This document shows positions 1 to 9,534 of a stretch of DNA of 35,992 nt, in pieces; the first letter of the stretch is position 1; every line of letters starts with the position of its first letter. Under the pieces are notes generated by a model. It ran no database searches and was not told where the DNA came from. It saw only the letters and a list, made by a program, of their open reading frames with translations. The position numbers and the translations under genes are program-made. The DNA is from Prevotellaceae bacterium (GTDB taxonomy: Bacteria > Bacteroidota > Bacteroidia > Bacteroidales > UBA932). The stretch covers positions 1 through 35,992 of the forward strand of contig JAISGH010000233.1 in NCBI GenBank assembly GCA_031263185.1, given 5' to 3'.

Positions 1-334
1 CTTGCTGCTTTTCAAAAAAGTTGTTTAACCATTTGAAAGCTTTCAATCTCGCTTTCTTTTACATCAATTTCGGCTTTGTCTGAGTTAGCATACTTTGGAG
101 AACACCTCCGTTATTTTAAGTAAGAACGAAATTATCTATCGGCAAAGGTAGCTATTTTTTGCTCTGCTGCGTTTTTTGCGGTAAAAAATTCTGCTGCTTA
201 GCCCCTGATTTTGCCCCTTTCCCTTCATTCGCCTCCAACTTTACAGCCGTTTTACAGAAAAATGCAATATTTTCGCACGGCAGCGCTCCTTCTTGCCGTA
301 ATTTTGCCGCACACTTTGATTGAGGTTTGAGGCA
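1..334. other. Left-edge intergenic region, no supported gene
   Basis: No frame here gives a convincing gene. On the minus strand there is a perfect TAnnTTTG-type -7 element (TACCTTTG, 143-150), a GGAGG-like site near 110, and short open frames running to the left edge, for example an ATG at 91 that stops after ten codons. These could belong to a gene or insertion-sequence end lying mostly outside the window, but nothing is recognisable. No good -7 element is visible in front of the regulator gene on the plus strand. Confidence 0.4.
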
Positions 335-3300
335 ATGAATATGCGAATTTTCACACTGATTTTCCTTTCTCTACTATCACCGCTTTTTTCGGCAAAAGCT
401 CACTACTTCCGCTCGTACAAGGTGGAGGACGGGCTGTCGCACAACAGCGTGTGGGCGGTTATGCAGGATTCGCGCGGCTTTATGTGGTTCGGCACAAACG
501 ACGGTTTAACCCGCTTTTCCGGCAAAAGCTTTAAGGTGTATAAGCGCCTGCCGAGCAACCCCGCCTCTCTCGGCAACAACTTTATCCACTGCTTAACGGA
601 GGACAGCAAGGGGCGCTTTTTTGTCGGCACCAAGCAGGGGCTTTACCTTTTTGCGCTCGAAACGGAAGAATTTTCGGCTGTCGACTTGGGCGAGGCGGTG
701 AGCGTGAACGCCGTGACGGAGGACACCGACGGCAACATCTACGTTGCCACCCACGGGCAGGGCGTTTTTCTGCTGAACGCCGATTTGTCCGTAAGCCGGC
801 ATTTTACGCCAAGGAACAGCAACCTGCCGACAGGCTACGTATGGACTATAGCGCAGGACCACTTTGGGGGCGTGTGGCTCGGCACGGTGGGCAGCGGCCT
901 GATTTTTTTCAACCGGCAGGACGAAACGTTTACCCCCATCCCCTCCGAAAAGGAGTTTGGCGCCGTTTACAGCATTTTTGCCAACCGCGACAACCTCTGG
1001 CTCGGGCTGGGCGAAGGGCTGGGGTGCTACAACTTTCGCACCAAAAAGCTCTCGCGCTACGCCACGCCGCGCCTGCAAAACGTAAAATCTATCATTGAAT
1101 TTTCCGACCACGAGCTCATTATGGGTTCGGACAGGGGGCTGGTGGTTTTTGACCGGACAACGGAAACATTCGACCTGCTGAACGCCAGCTCCAGCTTCGA
1201 CAACCTGACCGACAAGTCGATTTTTGCCATTGCCCGCGACCGCGAAGGCGCGTTCTGGATTGGGACGTACTTTGGCGGCGTGAACTACTTTTCGCCCGCC
1301 ATCAACAGCTTTGCCTACTTCTACAGCACGCCCGAGGGCGAGCAGACGAAAAACATCGTCAGCAGCTTTGCCGAAGACGCCGACGGAAAAATTTACGTCG
1401 CCACGCACAACGACGGCCTGTCGGTGTTCAACCCGCAGACTTCGCGCTTTGAGCGCCAAGTCTACAACCTTGACTACCACGACATCCAAACCCTGCTGCT
1501 CGACGACAAAAAGCTCTACACCGGATTTTACGGCAAGGGCATTGCCGTGCTGAACGCGCAGCAGGGGCGCGTTACCGGCGGCGCCGAGCTGAAGGCGCTG
1601 ACCGCCGTATCGGTTACGTACATCTACAGAACGGCAAAGGGCGATATTCTGTTCTGCTGCGAAGACGGCACGCGGGCGCTGTCGGCCGACGGCGAGGTTT
1701 CGGCGCTGAGCTACCTCGCAAACAAGCCCGTAAAGTGCGTTATCGAAGATTTGAGCGGCGCGCTGTGGTTTGCTACACATGCCGGCGGGCTGCTGCACGT
1801 GTCGGCCGACGGAAAGCAGACGTGGTTTGTAAACGACCCGAGCAACCCGCGCTCGCTCCCGAGCAACAACGTGAACTGCGTTTTTCAGGACTCCAAATTC
1901 CGCGTATGGGCCGGCACGGAGGGCGAAGGGCTGGCGATGTTCAACCCGAAAACGGGCGACTTTGAAACCATCTACAACGAAGCGTCGGGGCTGCCCTCCA
2001 ACATCGTTTACTCCATCCTCGACGATGCCGAGGGCAACGTTTGGGCAAGCACCGCCGGCGGCTTGGTGCGCATTGCGGACAACCACGTTTCCACATTCGG
2101 GTTTATCAGCAGCTTTGAGCGCATTGGCTACAACGCCAACTGCGCCCTGCGCACCCGCGACAACCGCCTGTACTTTGGCGGCACAAACGGATTTATCGTA
2201 TTCAATCCCAAAGAAATCATCGTCAACAACGCAAAGCCGGCGGTAGCCATTACCGACTTTCAGGTTGCCGGAAAACCGCTTGCGGCGTGGCGCGACGGCG
2301 GCAAAAAAATCACGCTGAAGCATAGCCAATCTACGTTCAGCTTCGATTTTGTGTCGCTCAGCTACCTCTCGCCCGCGCAAAACTGCTACGAATACATGCT
2401 CGAAGGGTTTAACAAGGAGTGGATTAGGGGCACGGAAAACCGCGCAAGCTACATGAATATTCCGCGCGGCAGCTACGTTTTTCGCGTACGCGGCTCGAAC
2501 AACGACGGCGTGTGGAGCGATACAGCCGAGCTGCACGTGCGCGTGAAGCCCGCCTTTGGGCTGTCGCCGCTGATGATTACGTTTTACTTTTTGCTTGCCG
2601 CCGGCGTGGCCTACTACCTGCTCCTGCAGTACAAGCGCCGCCTTGACGTAAAAAACCGCGAGAAGCTGGTAAAAGTTCAGGCGGACAAGGAGAAGGAAAT
2701 TTACGAGGCAAAAATCGAGTTCTTCACCAACATTGCCCACGAGATACGCAACCCGCTATCGCTCATTGCCGCGCCGCTCGAAACCATTCTCGCTTCGGGC
2801 GACGGCACCAAGCAAACGCGCCGCAACCTTGAGGCCATTGAGCGTAACGCCAACCGCCTGCTGCAGCTTGTCAACCAGCTGCTCGACTTCCGTAAGGTTG
2901 AGGAGGATATGTTCCACTTTTGCTTTCGCCGCCAAAACGTGGTGCAGATAGCGCGCGAGGTGTACAGCCAGTACCGCCAAAACGCCGAAATGGCGGGCAT
3001 ACAAATGGAGCTGGTGGCCGAGCAGGAAAGCATTGAGTGCCGCGTGGACAGAGAAGCCGCCTACAAAATTGTGAGCAACCTGATTTCCAACGCGGTGAAG
3101 TACGCAAGGGAGAAAATTACGGTAAGCGTGTATCGCTGCGGCGGCGAAAGCCACGATTTGCCGGAGCAAGCGGCGGGCGGCGAGGGCGAGCTGCTGGCCA
3201 TTTCCGTTGCCGACGACGGCGCGGGGATGGAGGATGCGTACCTGCAGAAGATTTTTGAGCCATTCTTCCAAGTTCACGACAAAAGCAACGGCGTGAAAAC

Positions 3301-4258
3301 CGGCTCGGGCTTGGGGCTGCCGCTGTCGCAGTCGCTGGCGGAGAAGCACGGCGGAAAAATCACCGTGCAGTCGGAGCTTGGCAAGGGAAGCGTGTTTACG
3401 CTGACGATACCGCTGATTGCCGGCGAGGAGGAAGAGGCGGAAGCGCCCCTCAGCCCACCGCACAAAGAGAAGAAAAAGTCCGCCCGCGAAAAAGAGGAGG
3501 ATGAGCTGAAAACTTCCCTCCTAATAGTTGAGGACAACACCGAGCTGCGCCAGTTCCTCGCCAACGCGCTCGAAAAAATTTACAGCGTTTACCAGGCGGA
3601 GAACGGCGTAAAAGCGCTGGAAGCGGTCGAGAAAGAAAGCATCGACATTATCCTCTCCGACATCATCATGCCCGAAATGGACGGCCTGGAGCTGAGCAAC
3701 CGCCTGAAAAACGACCCTGCCACGTCGTACATTCCCATTATCCTGCTTTCGGCAAAAACCGATACGCAGACCAAAATTGAGGGGCTGAAAAAAGGCGCCG
3801 ACGCCTACCTCGAAAAACCGTTTTCGGTAGAGCAGCTCAAGGCGCAGATAAGCAGCATTGTTGAAAACCGCGACCGCATGCGCGCCAACTTTCGGAAATC
3901 GCCGCTGGACTACTTCCGCAAAAACCGCGAAACGAACGAAAACAGCGCGTTTATCGAAAAGCTCAACAAGCTGATACTCGACAATATGCTGAACAAAGAT
4001 TTTTCCATCAACAATCTTTCGGAGCAGTTTTTTATGAGCCGGTCGAGCTTCCATAAAAAGATAAAAGGCGTTACGGGGGCAACTCCCAACGACTACATAC
4101 GCAGCGTACAGCTCACCAAAGCCGCCGAAATGCTTGCCTCCGGCAAGTACAAAATCAACGAAGTGTGCTACATGGTGGGCTTCAACACGCCGAGCTATTT
4201 TTCGAAAATGTTCTACGAGCAGTTTGGGAAGCTACCAAAAGAGTTTGTGAGTGAGTGA
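335..4258 (+). CDS. Hybrid two-component system sensor/regulator (HTCS)
   Basis: One-protein signalling system that senses a glycan fragment in the periplasm and activates the adjacent utilisation locus. The order is signal peptide; about a dozen regulator-propeller repeats (residues ~25-680, recurring 'W(F/I/L)GT' and 'DGL' type motifs); a Y_Y_Y domain (~690-750); one membrane helix (~755-775); a HisKA domain with HEIRNP (phospho-His near 802); a HATPase domain with a GSGLGLPLS box; a receiver domain with phospho-acceptor Asp near 1109 in DIIMPEMDG; and a C-terminal AraC-type HTH (VGFNTPSYFSKMF). About 1307 residues is normal for Bacteroides-type HTCS. The ORF track starts at a TTG at 320; the ATG at 335 (or 341) better fits the signal peptide. 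It lies immediately upstream of susC on the same strand, as expected for a locus-specific regulator. Confidence 0.95.
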   Translation: MNMRIFTLIFLSLLSPLFSAKAHYFRSYKVEDGLSHNSVWAVMQDSRGFMWFGTNDGLTRFSGKSFKVYKRLPSNPASLGNNFIHCLTEDSKGRFFVGTKQGLYLFALETEEFSAVDLGEAVSVNAVTEDTDGNIYVATHGQGVFLLNADLSVSRHFTPRNSNLPTGYVWTIAQDHFGGVWLGTVGSGLIFFNRQDETFTPIPSEKEFGAVYSIFANRDNLWLGLGEGLGCYNFRTKKLSRYATPRLQNVKSIIEFSDHELIMGSDRGLVVFDRTTETFDLLNASSSFDNLTDKSIFAIARDREGAFWIGTYFGGVNYFSPAINSFAYFYSTPEGEQTKNIVSSFAEDADGKIYVATHNDGLSVFNPQTSRFERQVYNLDYHDIQTLLLDDKKLYTGFYGKGIAVLNAQQGRVTGGAELKALTAVSVTYIYRTAKGDILFCCEDGTRALSADGEVSALSYLANKPVKCVIEDLSGALWFATHAGGLLHVSADGKQTWFVNDPSNPRSLPSNNVNCVFQDSKFRVWAGTEGEGLAMFNPKTGDFETIYNEASGLPSNIVYSILDDAEGNVWASTAGGLVRIADNHVSTFGFISSFERIGYNANCALRTRDNRLYFGGTNGFIVFNPKEIIVNNAKPAVAITDFQVAGKPLAAWRDGGKKITLKHSQSTFSFDFVSLSYLSPAQNCYEYMLEGFNKEWIRGTENRASYMNIPRGSYVFRVRGSNNDGVWSDTAELHVRVKPAFGLSPLMITFYFLLAAGVAYYLLLQYKRRLDVKNREKLVKVQADKEKEIYEAKIEFFTNIAHEIRNPLSLIAAPLETILASGDGTKQTRRNLEAIERNANRLLQLVNQLLDFRKVEEDMFHFCFRRQNVVQIAREVYSQYRQNAEMAGIQMELVAEQESIECRVDREAAYKIVSNLISNAVKYAREKITVSVYRCGGESHDLPEQAAGGEGELLAISVADDGAGMEDAYLQKIFEPFFQVHDKSNGVKTGSGLGLPLSQSLAEKHGGKITVQSELGKGSVFTLTIPLIAGEEEEAEAPLSPPHKEKKKSAREKEEDELKTSLLIVEDNTELRQFLANALEKIYSVYQAENGVKALEAVEKESIDIILSDIIMPEMDGLELSNRLKNDPATSYIPIILLSAKTDTQTKIEGLKKGADAYLEKPFSVEQLKAQISSIVENRDRMRANFRKSPLDYFRKNRETNENSAFIEKLNKLILDNMLNKDFSINNLSEQFFMSRSSFHKKIKGVTGATPNDYIRSVQLTKAAEMLASGKYKINEVCYMVGFNTPSYFSKMFYEQFGKLPKEFVSE

Positions 4259-4274
4259 ATGAGTGACGGGGCGC

Positions 4275-4438
4275 ATGTAGAGACATGGCATGCCGTCATT
4301 CCGAACGCAGTGAGGAATCTCCCTCCATCGGGCTACCCAAGTGCGGTGGGTGTAAAGAGGAGATTCCTCGCTGCGCTCGGAATGACGGCGCAATGGGCGA
4401 GGCGAGGCATGTAGAGACGTGGCGCGCCGCGTCTCTAC
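4275..4438. repeat. Imperfect palindromic intergenic repeat
   Basis: Two 30-bp arms (4293-4322 and 4359-4388) are inverted copies with two mismatches, containing GGAATCT / AGATTCC and GTCATTCC / GGAATGAC. An outer hairpin, GTAGAGACG...CGTCTCTAC, lies at 4411-4438, and a partial copy of its left arm is at 4278. This is the kind of repeat that gives spurious 'HSERSEESP' ORFs in many genomes, and both ORF-track entries here (4285 and 4232) are such translations. It lies between the HTCS gene and susC and could fold in the RNA if the two are cotranscribed. Confidence 0.85.
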
Positions 4439-4490
4439 GGTGGCAGGGCGAGACGAAACTGATTTCAACGAAAATTCATGATAAAAAACT

Positions 4491-7400
4491 ATGAAAAATA
4501 TGAAAATCGTAAACCGTAATTTTTTAAACCGTAATTTTTTAAACCGTAAACCTGCCGCCTTTGCGCTCTGCGCTTTGCTACTTGCGCTAAATGCAGCGGC
4601 GCAGGGCAAGCTGGTTTCCGGCAGGGTTACCAACGAAAACAGGGAGCCGCTTATCGGCGTAACCGTTCAGGTCAAAGGCACAACCATTGGCGCTATGACC
4701 GATGCCGACGGAAAGTTTCAAATTCAGGTTCCCGACAAAAACGCCGTAGCAATATTTTCGTACATCGGCTACAATCGGCAGGAAATTGCGGTGGGAGAGC
4801 AGAGCGTACTCAACGTCGAGATGTCGGAGACCAACAACCTGCTCGAAGAAGTAGTAGTGGTTGGCTACGGTACGCAGAAAAAAGTGAACCTTGTGGGGGC
4901 GGTGTCGGCGGTTCAGGTAGATGAAAAAATTTCGGGGCGCTCCGTTCCCAACGTTTCGTCGGCCTTGCAGGGACTGATGCCGGGCTTGCAGGTTACGCAA
5001 AACTCCGGCATGGCGGGCAACAACTCGGCCTCGCTGCTCATCCGCGGACTTGGAACGGTGAACAACGCCAACCCGCTGATTGTGGTCGACGATATGCCCG
5101 ACGTGGATATTAACCGCATTAACATGAACGATATCGAAAGCATTTCGGTGCTGAAGGACGCCGCCGCCTCGTCGGTTTACGGCTCGCGCGCCGCCAACGG
5201 CGTTATCCTCATCAAAACAAAATCGGGGAAAAACGCAGGCAAAACGGGCGTTAACGTCAGCGCCTCCTACGCTTGGGAAAACCCTACGCAATCCTACGAA
5301 TTTATGGCCGACTACGCCCGGGCGCTGACGCTGCACCGCCTTTCGGCCATGACCACCAAGAGCGACGAAACCCAGACTTTTAAGCTCGGCACAATTGACG
5401 AATGGCTGGCCATGAGCATGATTGACCCCGTAAAGTACCCCAACACCGACTGGTTTGACCTGATTATGCGCACCGGCAGCATACAGAACTACAACATCTC
5501 GGCGAGCGGAAGCGACGAAAAGGCAAACTTCTTTGCCTCCATCGGCTACATGAAGCAGGAGGGGCTGCAAATCAACAACGACTTTGACCGCCTCAACCTG
5601 CGCTTCAACTTCGACTACAAGCTGTTTAAGAATATTACCACCGGATTTAAGTTCGACGGCAGCTGGAGCAACTACCAATTTGCGCTCTCCGACGGATTTA
5701 CCAGCGGCAGCGGCAGCGACTACAACATGGATATGCAGAACGCCGTTGCGGGAATTTACCCCTACGACGCCGAGCGCGACCTTTACGGCAGCGTGATGGC
5801 CTACGGCGAAGACCCTACCGCTTTCAACCCCGTGTCGTTTTTCAATACGCAGCTAAAGGAGCAAGACCGTCAGGAGGCAAACCTCTCCACCTACTTAGAT
5901 TGGGAGCTGCTGGCGGGGCTTACGGCGCACGTGGATTACAGCTTGAGCTACTACAACCAATTCAAAAAAGACGCGCCGATACCCAACCAGGCGTACAACT
6001 TCCAGACCGAAAGCTACACAAGCCGCTACTACGTGGGCAGCAACGCGGGCATTTCCAACACCACCAACACCGGCTACAAAACCCTGCTGAACGCCCGCCT
6101 GGGCTACACAAAAAAATTTGCCGACGCGCACGACCTGAGCGCGCTGTTTGTGTACAGCGAGGAATCGTGGTTTAACCGCTACCAGTACGCTTACCGCGCC
6201 GACCGCATTTACCCAACGCTCTCCGAAATCGACGCCGCGCTGACCACCACGCAGGCCACCGGCGGCAACTCCGACCGCGAAGGGCTGCGCTCATTCATCG
6301 GGCGCGTAAACTACACCGCATGGGACAAGTACCTGCTTGAAATCAACTTTCGCTCCGACGGATCGTCGAAATTTTATCAGGTGGGCGGCAACGCTACGGC
6401 CTACGGGTTTTTCCCCTCCGCCGCGCTTGGCTGGCGCTTTTCGGAGGAAAGCTTTATTAAGAACCTTACCGGAAAATGGCTCGCAAGCGGAAAGCTACGC
6501 TTCTCGTACGGCGGATTGGGGAACAACAGCGGCGTTGGCAAGTACCAGCAGCAGGTTGTATTAGACCAAAGCAACTACATGCTCGACGGCGCAATTGCCA
6601 GCGGCTTTGTGTACACAAAAATGCTGAACGAGGACTTGACGTGGGAATCGACCTACGTTGCCAACGCGGGGCTTGACCTGGCCTTCCTGAACGGAAAGCT
6701 CTACGCCGAGTTCGACTACTACGACCGCCTCACCCAGGGCATGTTGCTCGACTCGGACATGTCGCTTTTGCTCTCCGGCGCCTACGAAAAGCCTAAGGCA
6801 AACCTCGGCGACCTGCGCAACCGCGGCGTAGAGGCCAACATTACGTGGAACGACAGGGCCGGTGCGCTGGAGTATTCCGTCAACTTCAACGCCTCGTACA
6901 ACCGCACCAAGCTCGAAACGTGGAGCGAATACCTCGGCAAGGGATACGTTTTTCTCAACATGCCCTACCAGTTTGCCTATACCTACTTGGACAACGGCAT
7001 TGCGCAGACGTGGCAGGACGTTTACGACGCCGCCTCGCAGAACGCCGCCCCGGGCGACATTGTCCGCTTGGACGTGAACGGCGACGGGCGCGTTGACGGT
7101 AACGACAAGGTGGCCTACCCCGAATACCAGCGCAACCTGCCTACAACCAACTTCGCGCTCAACGCTTCGCTGGCGTGGCGCGGATTTGATTTTGCAATGC
7201 TGTGGCAGGGCGCAACCGGACGAAAGGATTTTTGGAAAAACAACTACAACGTTCTCACCCTGCCGGAGTACCGCTACGCCTCCACGTGGATGCACTGGAA
7301 CGAGCCTTGGAGCTACGAGCGCCGCAGCGCTGCCATGCCGCGCCTCGGCGGATCGGTCAACAACCGCGACGACGCCACGTTCTGGCTTGACGATATGAGC

Positions 7401-7613
7401 TACCTGCGCCTCAAAAATATTCAGCTGGGATATACGCTGCCAAAAAAATGGACGGAAAAGATAAAGGTCGAAAAATGCCGCATTTACGGAAGCGCCGAAA
7501 ATCTGCTCACCTTCACCAAGTACCGCGGCCTCGACCCCGAAAAGAACGGCAACGTAAGCGATATGTACCCGCTGTGCAAGTCGTACTCGATTAATTTGAG
7601 CATAGGATTTTAG
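4491..7613 (+). CDS. SusC/RagA-family TonB-dependent outer membrane transporter
   Basis: Outer-membrane beta-barrel that imports oligosaccharides with TonB energy, capped by the SusD-like lipoprotein encoded next. Visible parts are an N-terminal signal peptide, a carboxypeptidase-regulatory-like domain (~39-110; 'SGRVTNENREPLIGVTV'), the SusC signature 'EEVVVVGYGTQKK' leading into the plug domain (~118-250; 'LIRGLGTVNNANPLIVVDD', 'ISVLKDAAASSVYGSRAANG'), and a long barrel ending in '...SYSINLSIGF' with a terminal aromatic residue. The length of 1040 aa is typical. The signal peptide n-region carries a 15-bp in-frame duplication (NRNFL NRNFL). The susD-like gene follows after a 28-bp AT-rich spacer, so the two are certainly cotranscribed. 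The substrate cannot be inferred from this protein alone. Confidence 0.96.
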   Translation: MKNMKIVNRNFLNRNFLNRKPAAFALCALLLALNAAAQGKLVSGRVTNENREPLIGVTVQVKGTTIGAMTDADGKFQIQVPDKNAVAIFSYIGYNRQEIAVGEQSVLNVEMSETNNLLEEVVVVGYGTQKKVNLVGAVSAVQVDEKISGRSVPNVSSALQGLMPGLQVTQNSGMAGNNSASLLIRGLGTVNNANPLIVVDDMPDVDINRINMNDIESISVLKDAAASSVYGSRAANGVILIKTKSGKNAGKTGVNVSASYAWENPTQSYEFMADYARALTLHRLSAMTTKSDETQTFKLGTIDEWLAMSMIDPVKYPNTDWFDLIMRTGSIQNYNISASGSDEKANFFASIGYMKQEGLQINNDFDRLNLRFNFDYKLFKNITTGFKFDGSWSNYQFALSDGFTSGSGSDYNMDMQNAVAGIYPYDAERDLYGSVMAYGEDPTAFNPVSFFNTQLKEQDRQEANLSTYLDWELLAGLTAHVDYSLSYYNQFKKDAPIPNQAYNFQTESYTSRYYVGSNAGISNTTNTGYKTLLNARLGYTKKFADAHDLSALFVYSEESWFNRYQYAYRADRIYPTLSEIDAALTTTQATGGNSDREGLRSFIGRVNYTAWDKYLLEINFRSDGSSKFYQVGGNATAYGFFPSAALGWRFSEESFIKNLTGKWLASGKLRFSYGGLGNNSGVGKYQQQVVLDQSNYMLDGAIASGFVYTKMLNEDLTWESTYVANAGLDLAFLNGKLYAEFDYYDRLTQGMLLDSDMSLLLSGAYEKPKANLGDLRNRGVEANITWNDRAGALEYSVNFNASYNRTKLETWSEYLGKGYVFLNMPYQFAYTYLDNGIAQTWQDVYDAASQNAAPGDIVRLDVNGDGRVDGNDKVAYPEYQRNLPTTNFALNASLAWRGFDFAMLWQGATGRKDFWKNNYNVLTLPEYRYASTWMHWNEPWSYERRSAAMPRLGGSVNNRDDATFWLDDMSYLRLKNIQLGYTLPKKWTEKIKVEKCRIYGSAENLLTFTKYRGLDPEKNGNVSDMYPLCKSYSINLSIGF
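4511..4548 (+). repeat. 15-bp tandem repeat inside the susC signal peptide
   Basis: The unit AAACCGTAATTTTTT occurs twice in tandem, followed by a partial third copy. It is in frame and adds a five-residue repeat to the charged n-region of the signal peptide. A copy-number change would keep the frame. Confidence 0.9.
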
Positions 7614-7641
7614 ATAATTAATAATTAACAATTTAAGAAAT

Positions 7642-9498
7642 ATGAAGCCTATTTTGAAGAAAATATCGTTGGGGACTTGGCTGTCGTTGGCTTTCCTGAT
7701 GCTACTGACGCTATCGGGCTGCAATGGCAACCTCCTCGACCAAAAATCAACCACGCAGCTGCCGGAGTCTGAGTTTTGGAGCTCTGTCTCCGATGCCGAG
7801 TCGGGGCTTAACGGCTTGTACTCCGATGTGCGCTACGTTTTCAACCGCGATTACTACCTCGACTCGCACGGCGAATTTGTGAAGTCGCGCGGCAACTCGT
7901 TTTTGGCAAAAAACTATCAGGGCGGCGCGTACGCGGGGCTTTGGGACCGCCAGCCGGTGAGCTACGGCGGCGGCTACGCCAACATGTACCAATTTTGCTA
8001 CGGCAGCGTTAACCGCGCAAACTACGTGATTGACAACGTGCAAAAAATGCTCGCCGAAACCGCTGGCGAATCGGACAAAAAGCAGCTGGAGCGCATTATT
8101 GCCGAAAGCAAGATGCTGCGGGCGCTGGTTTACTTCCGCCTGATTTCGATGTGGGGCGATGTGCAGTACTTCAATTTCCGCGTGTACAAAAACGAGGAGG
8201 TACAGCGCCTGCCACGCACGCCGATTGCCGCCGTCAAGGACAGCATTATCGCCGACTTAACGGAAGCTTTCGGCGCGCTTCCCGACAAGTCGGCTACCGT
8301 TGGCCGCGCCTCGAAGTACGCCGCGCTTGCCCTGCGCGGAAAAGTTTACCTCTACTGGGCCTGCTGGAATCATTACGGCTGGGACGAGCTCGACACCTTC
8401 ACGCCGAGTGAGGACGAAGCGACAGACGCCTACCGCAAAGCCGCCGACGACTTCCTGCACGTTATTGACGACTACGGCCTGACGCTTTTCCGCAACGGCG
8501 ATCCGGGCGAATGTGACACGCTCGGGAAAGCCGAAAAGCTGCCCAGCTACTTTGAGCTGTTTTTGCCCACCGCCAACGGCGACGACGAGTTTATCCTCGC
8601 CTTCAACCACGGCGGCGCCGGCACCAACCAAAGCGACGAGCTGATGCGCGACCTCGCGGGGCGCACCGTAGAGTATTCGCAGTGCTGGGTGTATCCCACC
8701 TTCAACATTGCCGACCGCTACCAGTCTACCCTCGACGGCGACTTTTGTCCGCCCTTGGAGCCGGCCAATCCCGCTAACGACCCCGCGGCGCGAACAAAGC
8801 CCAACTCTGCCGTCAACCCGCAGAGCTACGCCAACCGCGATTACCGCATGAAGGCATCAATTATGTGGGATTACGAAATGTGCATGGGCCTGTATGCGAA
8901 AAGAGAAACCGGATGGTCGCCGTTTATTTACAAAAATTGGGGGCAGCCCATCGAAATCGGCGGCCAAACCTACACCACCTACAACACCGACGGCACAAAT
9001 TCCGGCTACGTTTTCCGCAAATTTGTGCGCAGCTACGCCGGTCAGGAGCGCTCCGAAGGCGATTTCAGCTGGCCTGTCATCCGCTTGGCCGACGTGTACC
9101 TGATGTACGCCGAAGCCGACAACGCGCTAAACGGGCCGCAGCCAAAAGCCATTGAGCTGGTCAATAGAGTTCGCCACCGCGGAAATCTGCCCGCGCTGGC
9201 CGACGAAAAAACGGCAACAAAGGAGGTCTTTTTCGAAGCGATAGAGCAGGAACGCATTGTAGAGCTGCTCGGCGAAGGGCAGCGGATGTTCGATATTCGC
9301 CGCTGGCGAGCCATTGAGCGCATTTACGGCCAGCCATTCGGAGACGGCAAAAAAGTGTTCGATACGCACGGATCGGTTGTAAATCAATATTATGTAAATT
9401 TTAACGAGTATGCCTACCAGCGTTGCTACATTTTCCAAATCCCCGAATCGGAGCGCGACAAAAACCCGAATCTGTCACAAAATAAACCGTTTAGATAA
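7642..9498 (+). CDS. SusD/RagB-family glycan-binding lipoprotein
   Basis: Surface lipoprotein that binds glycan and forms the lid on the SusC-type barrel. The signal peptide ends in a lipobox LTLSGC with Cys27 as the lipidated residue, followed by the usual start 'NLLDQKS...PESEFWSSVSDAESGLNGLY'. TPR-like helices and the SusD C-terminal block 'PVIRLADVYLMYAEADN' and 'RIVELLGEGQRMFDIRRW' are present. At 618 residues it is slightly longer than many family members. It lies between the SusC gene and three further secreted proteins, within one + strand transcription unit. The spacers before and after it are AT-rich strings (AATTAACAATTAATAATT-like) typical of Bacteroidetes intergenic DNA. Confidence 0.95.
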   Translation: MKPILKKISLGTWLSLAFLMLLTLSGCNGNLLDQKSTTQLPESEFWSSVSDAESGLNGLYSDVRYVFNRDYYLDSHGEFVKSRGNSFLAKNYQGGAYAGLWDRQPVSYGGGYANMYQFCYGSVNRANYVIDNVQKMLAETAGESDKKQLERIIAESKMLRALVYFRLISMWGDVQYFNFRVYKNEEVQRLPRTPIAAVKDSIIADLTEAFGALPDKSATVGRASKYAALALRGKVYLYWACWNHYGWDELDTFTPSEDEATDAYRKAADDFLHVIDDYGLTLFRNGDPGECDTLGKAEKLPSYFELFLPTANGDDEFILAFNHGGAGTNQSDELMRDLAGRTVEYSQCWVYPTFNIADRYQSTLDGDFCPPLEPANPANDPAARTKPNSAVNPQSYANRDYRMKASIMWDYEMCMGLYAKRETGWSPFIYKNWGQPIEIGGQTYTTYNTDGTNSGYVFRKFVRSYAGQERSEGDFSWPVIRLADVYLMYAEADNALNGPQPKAIELVNRVRHRGNLPALADEKTATKEVFFEAIEQERIVELLGEGQRMFDIRRWRAIERIYGQPFGDGKKVFDTHGSVVNQYYVNFNEYAYQRCYIFQIPESERDKNPNLSQNKPFR

Positions 9499-9534
9499 TT
9501 AACAATTAATAATTAACAATTAATGATTACGGAG

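Noticed and set aside
1-95. Protein-like minus-strand frames at the left edge (for example ending KWLNNFFEKQQ)
   Set aside because: Frames are short and broken by stops, and no family could be recognised; too little sequence to call a gene.
593-2740. 715-aa antisense ORF opposite the HTCS gene
   Set aside because: It is a shadow frame of a clearly coding gene with strong domain matches; the antisense translation has no recognisable domain and reflects GC-rich codon bias. The same applies to the long antisense ORFs at 4587, 6561, 11178, 12488, 16571, 24223 and 26843.
4232-4633. ORFs at 4285 (+) and 4232 (-) containing HSERSEESP-like peptides
   Set aside because: They are translations of the inverted intergenic repeat and have no independent coding evidence.
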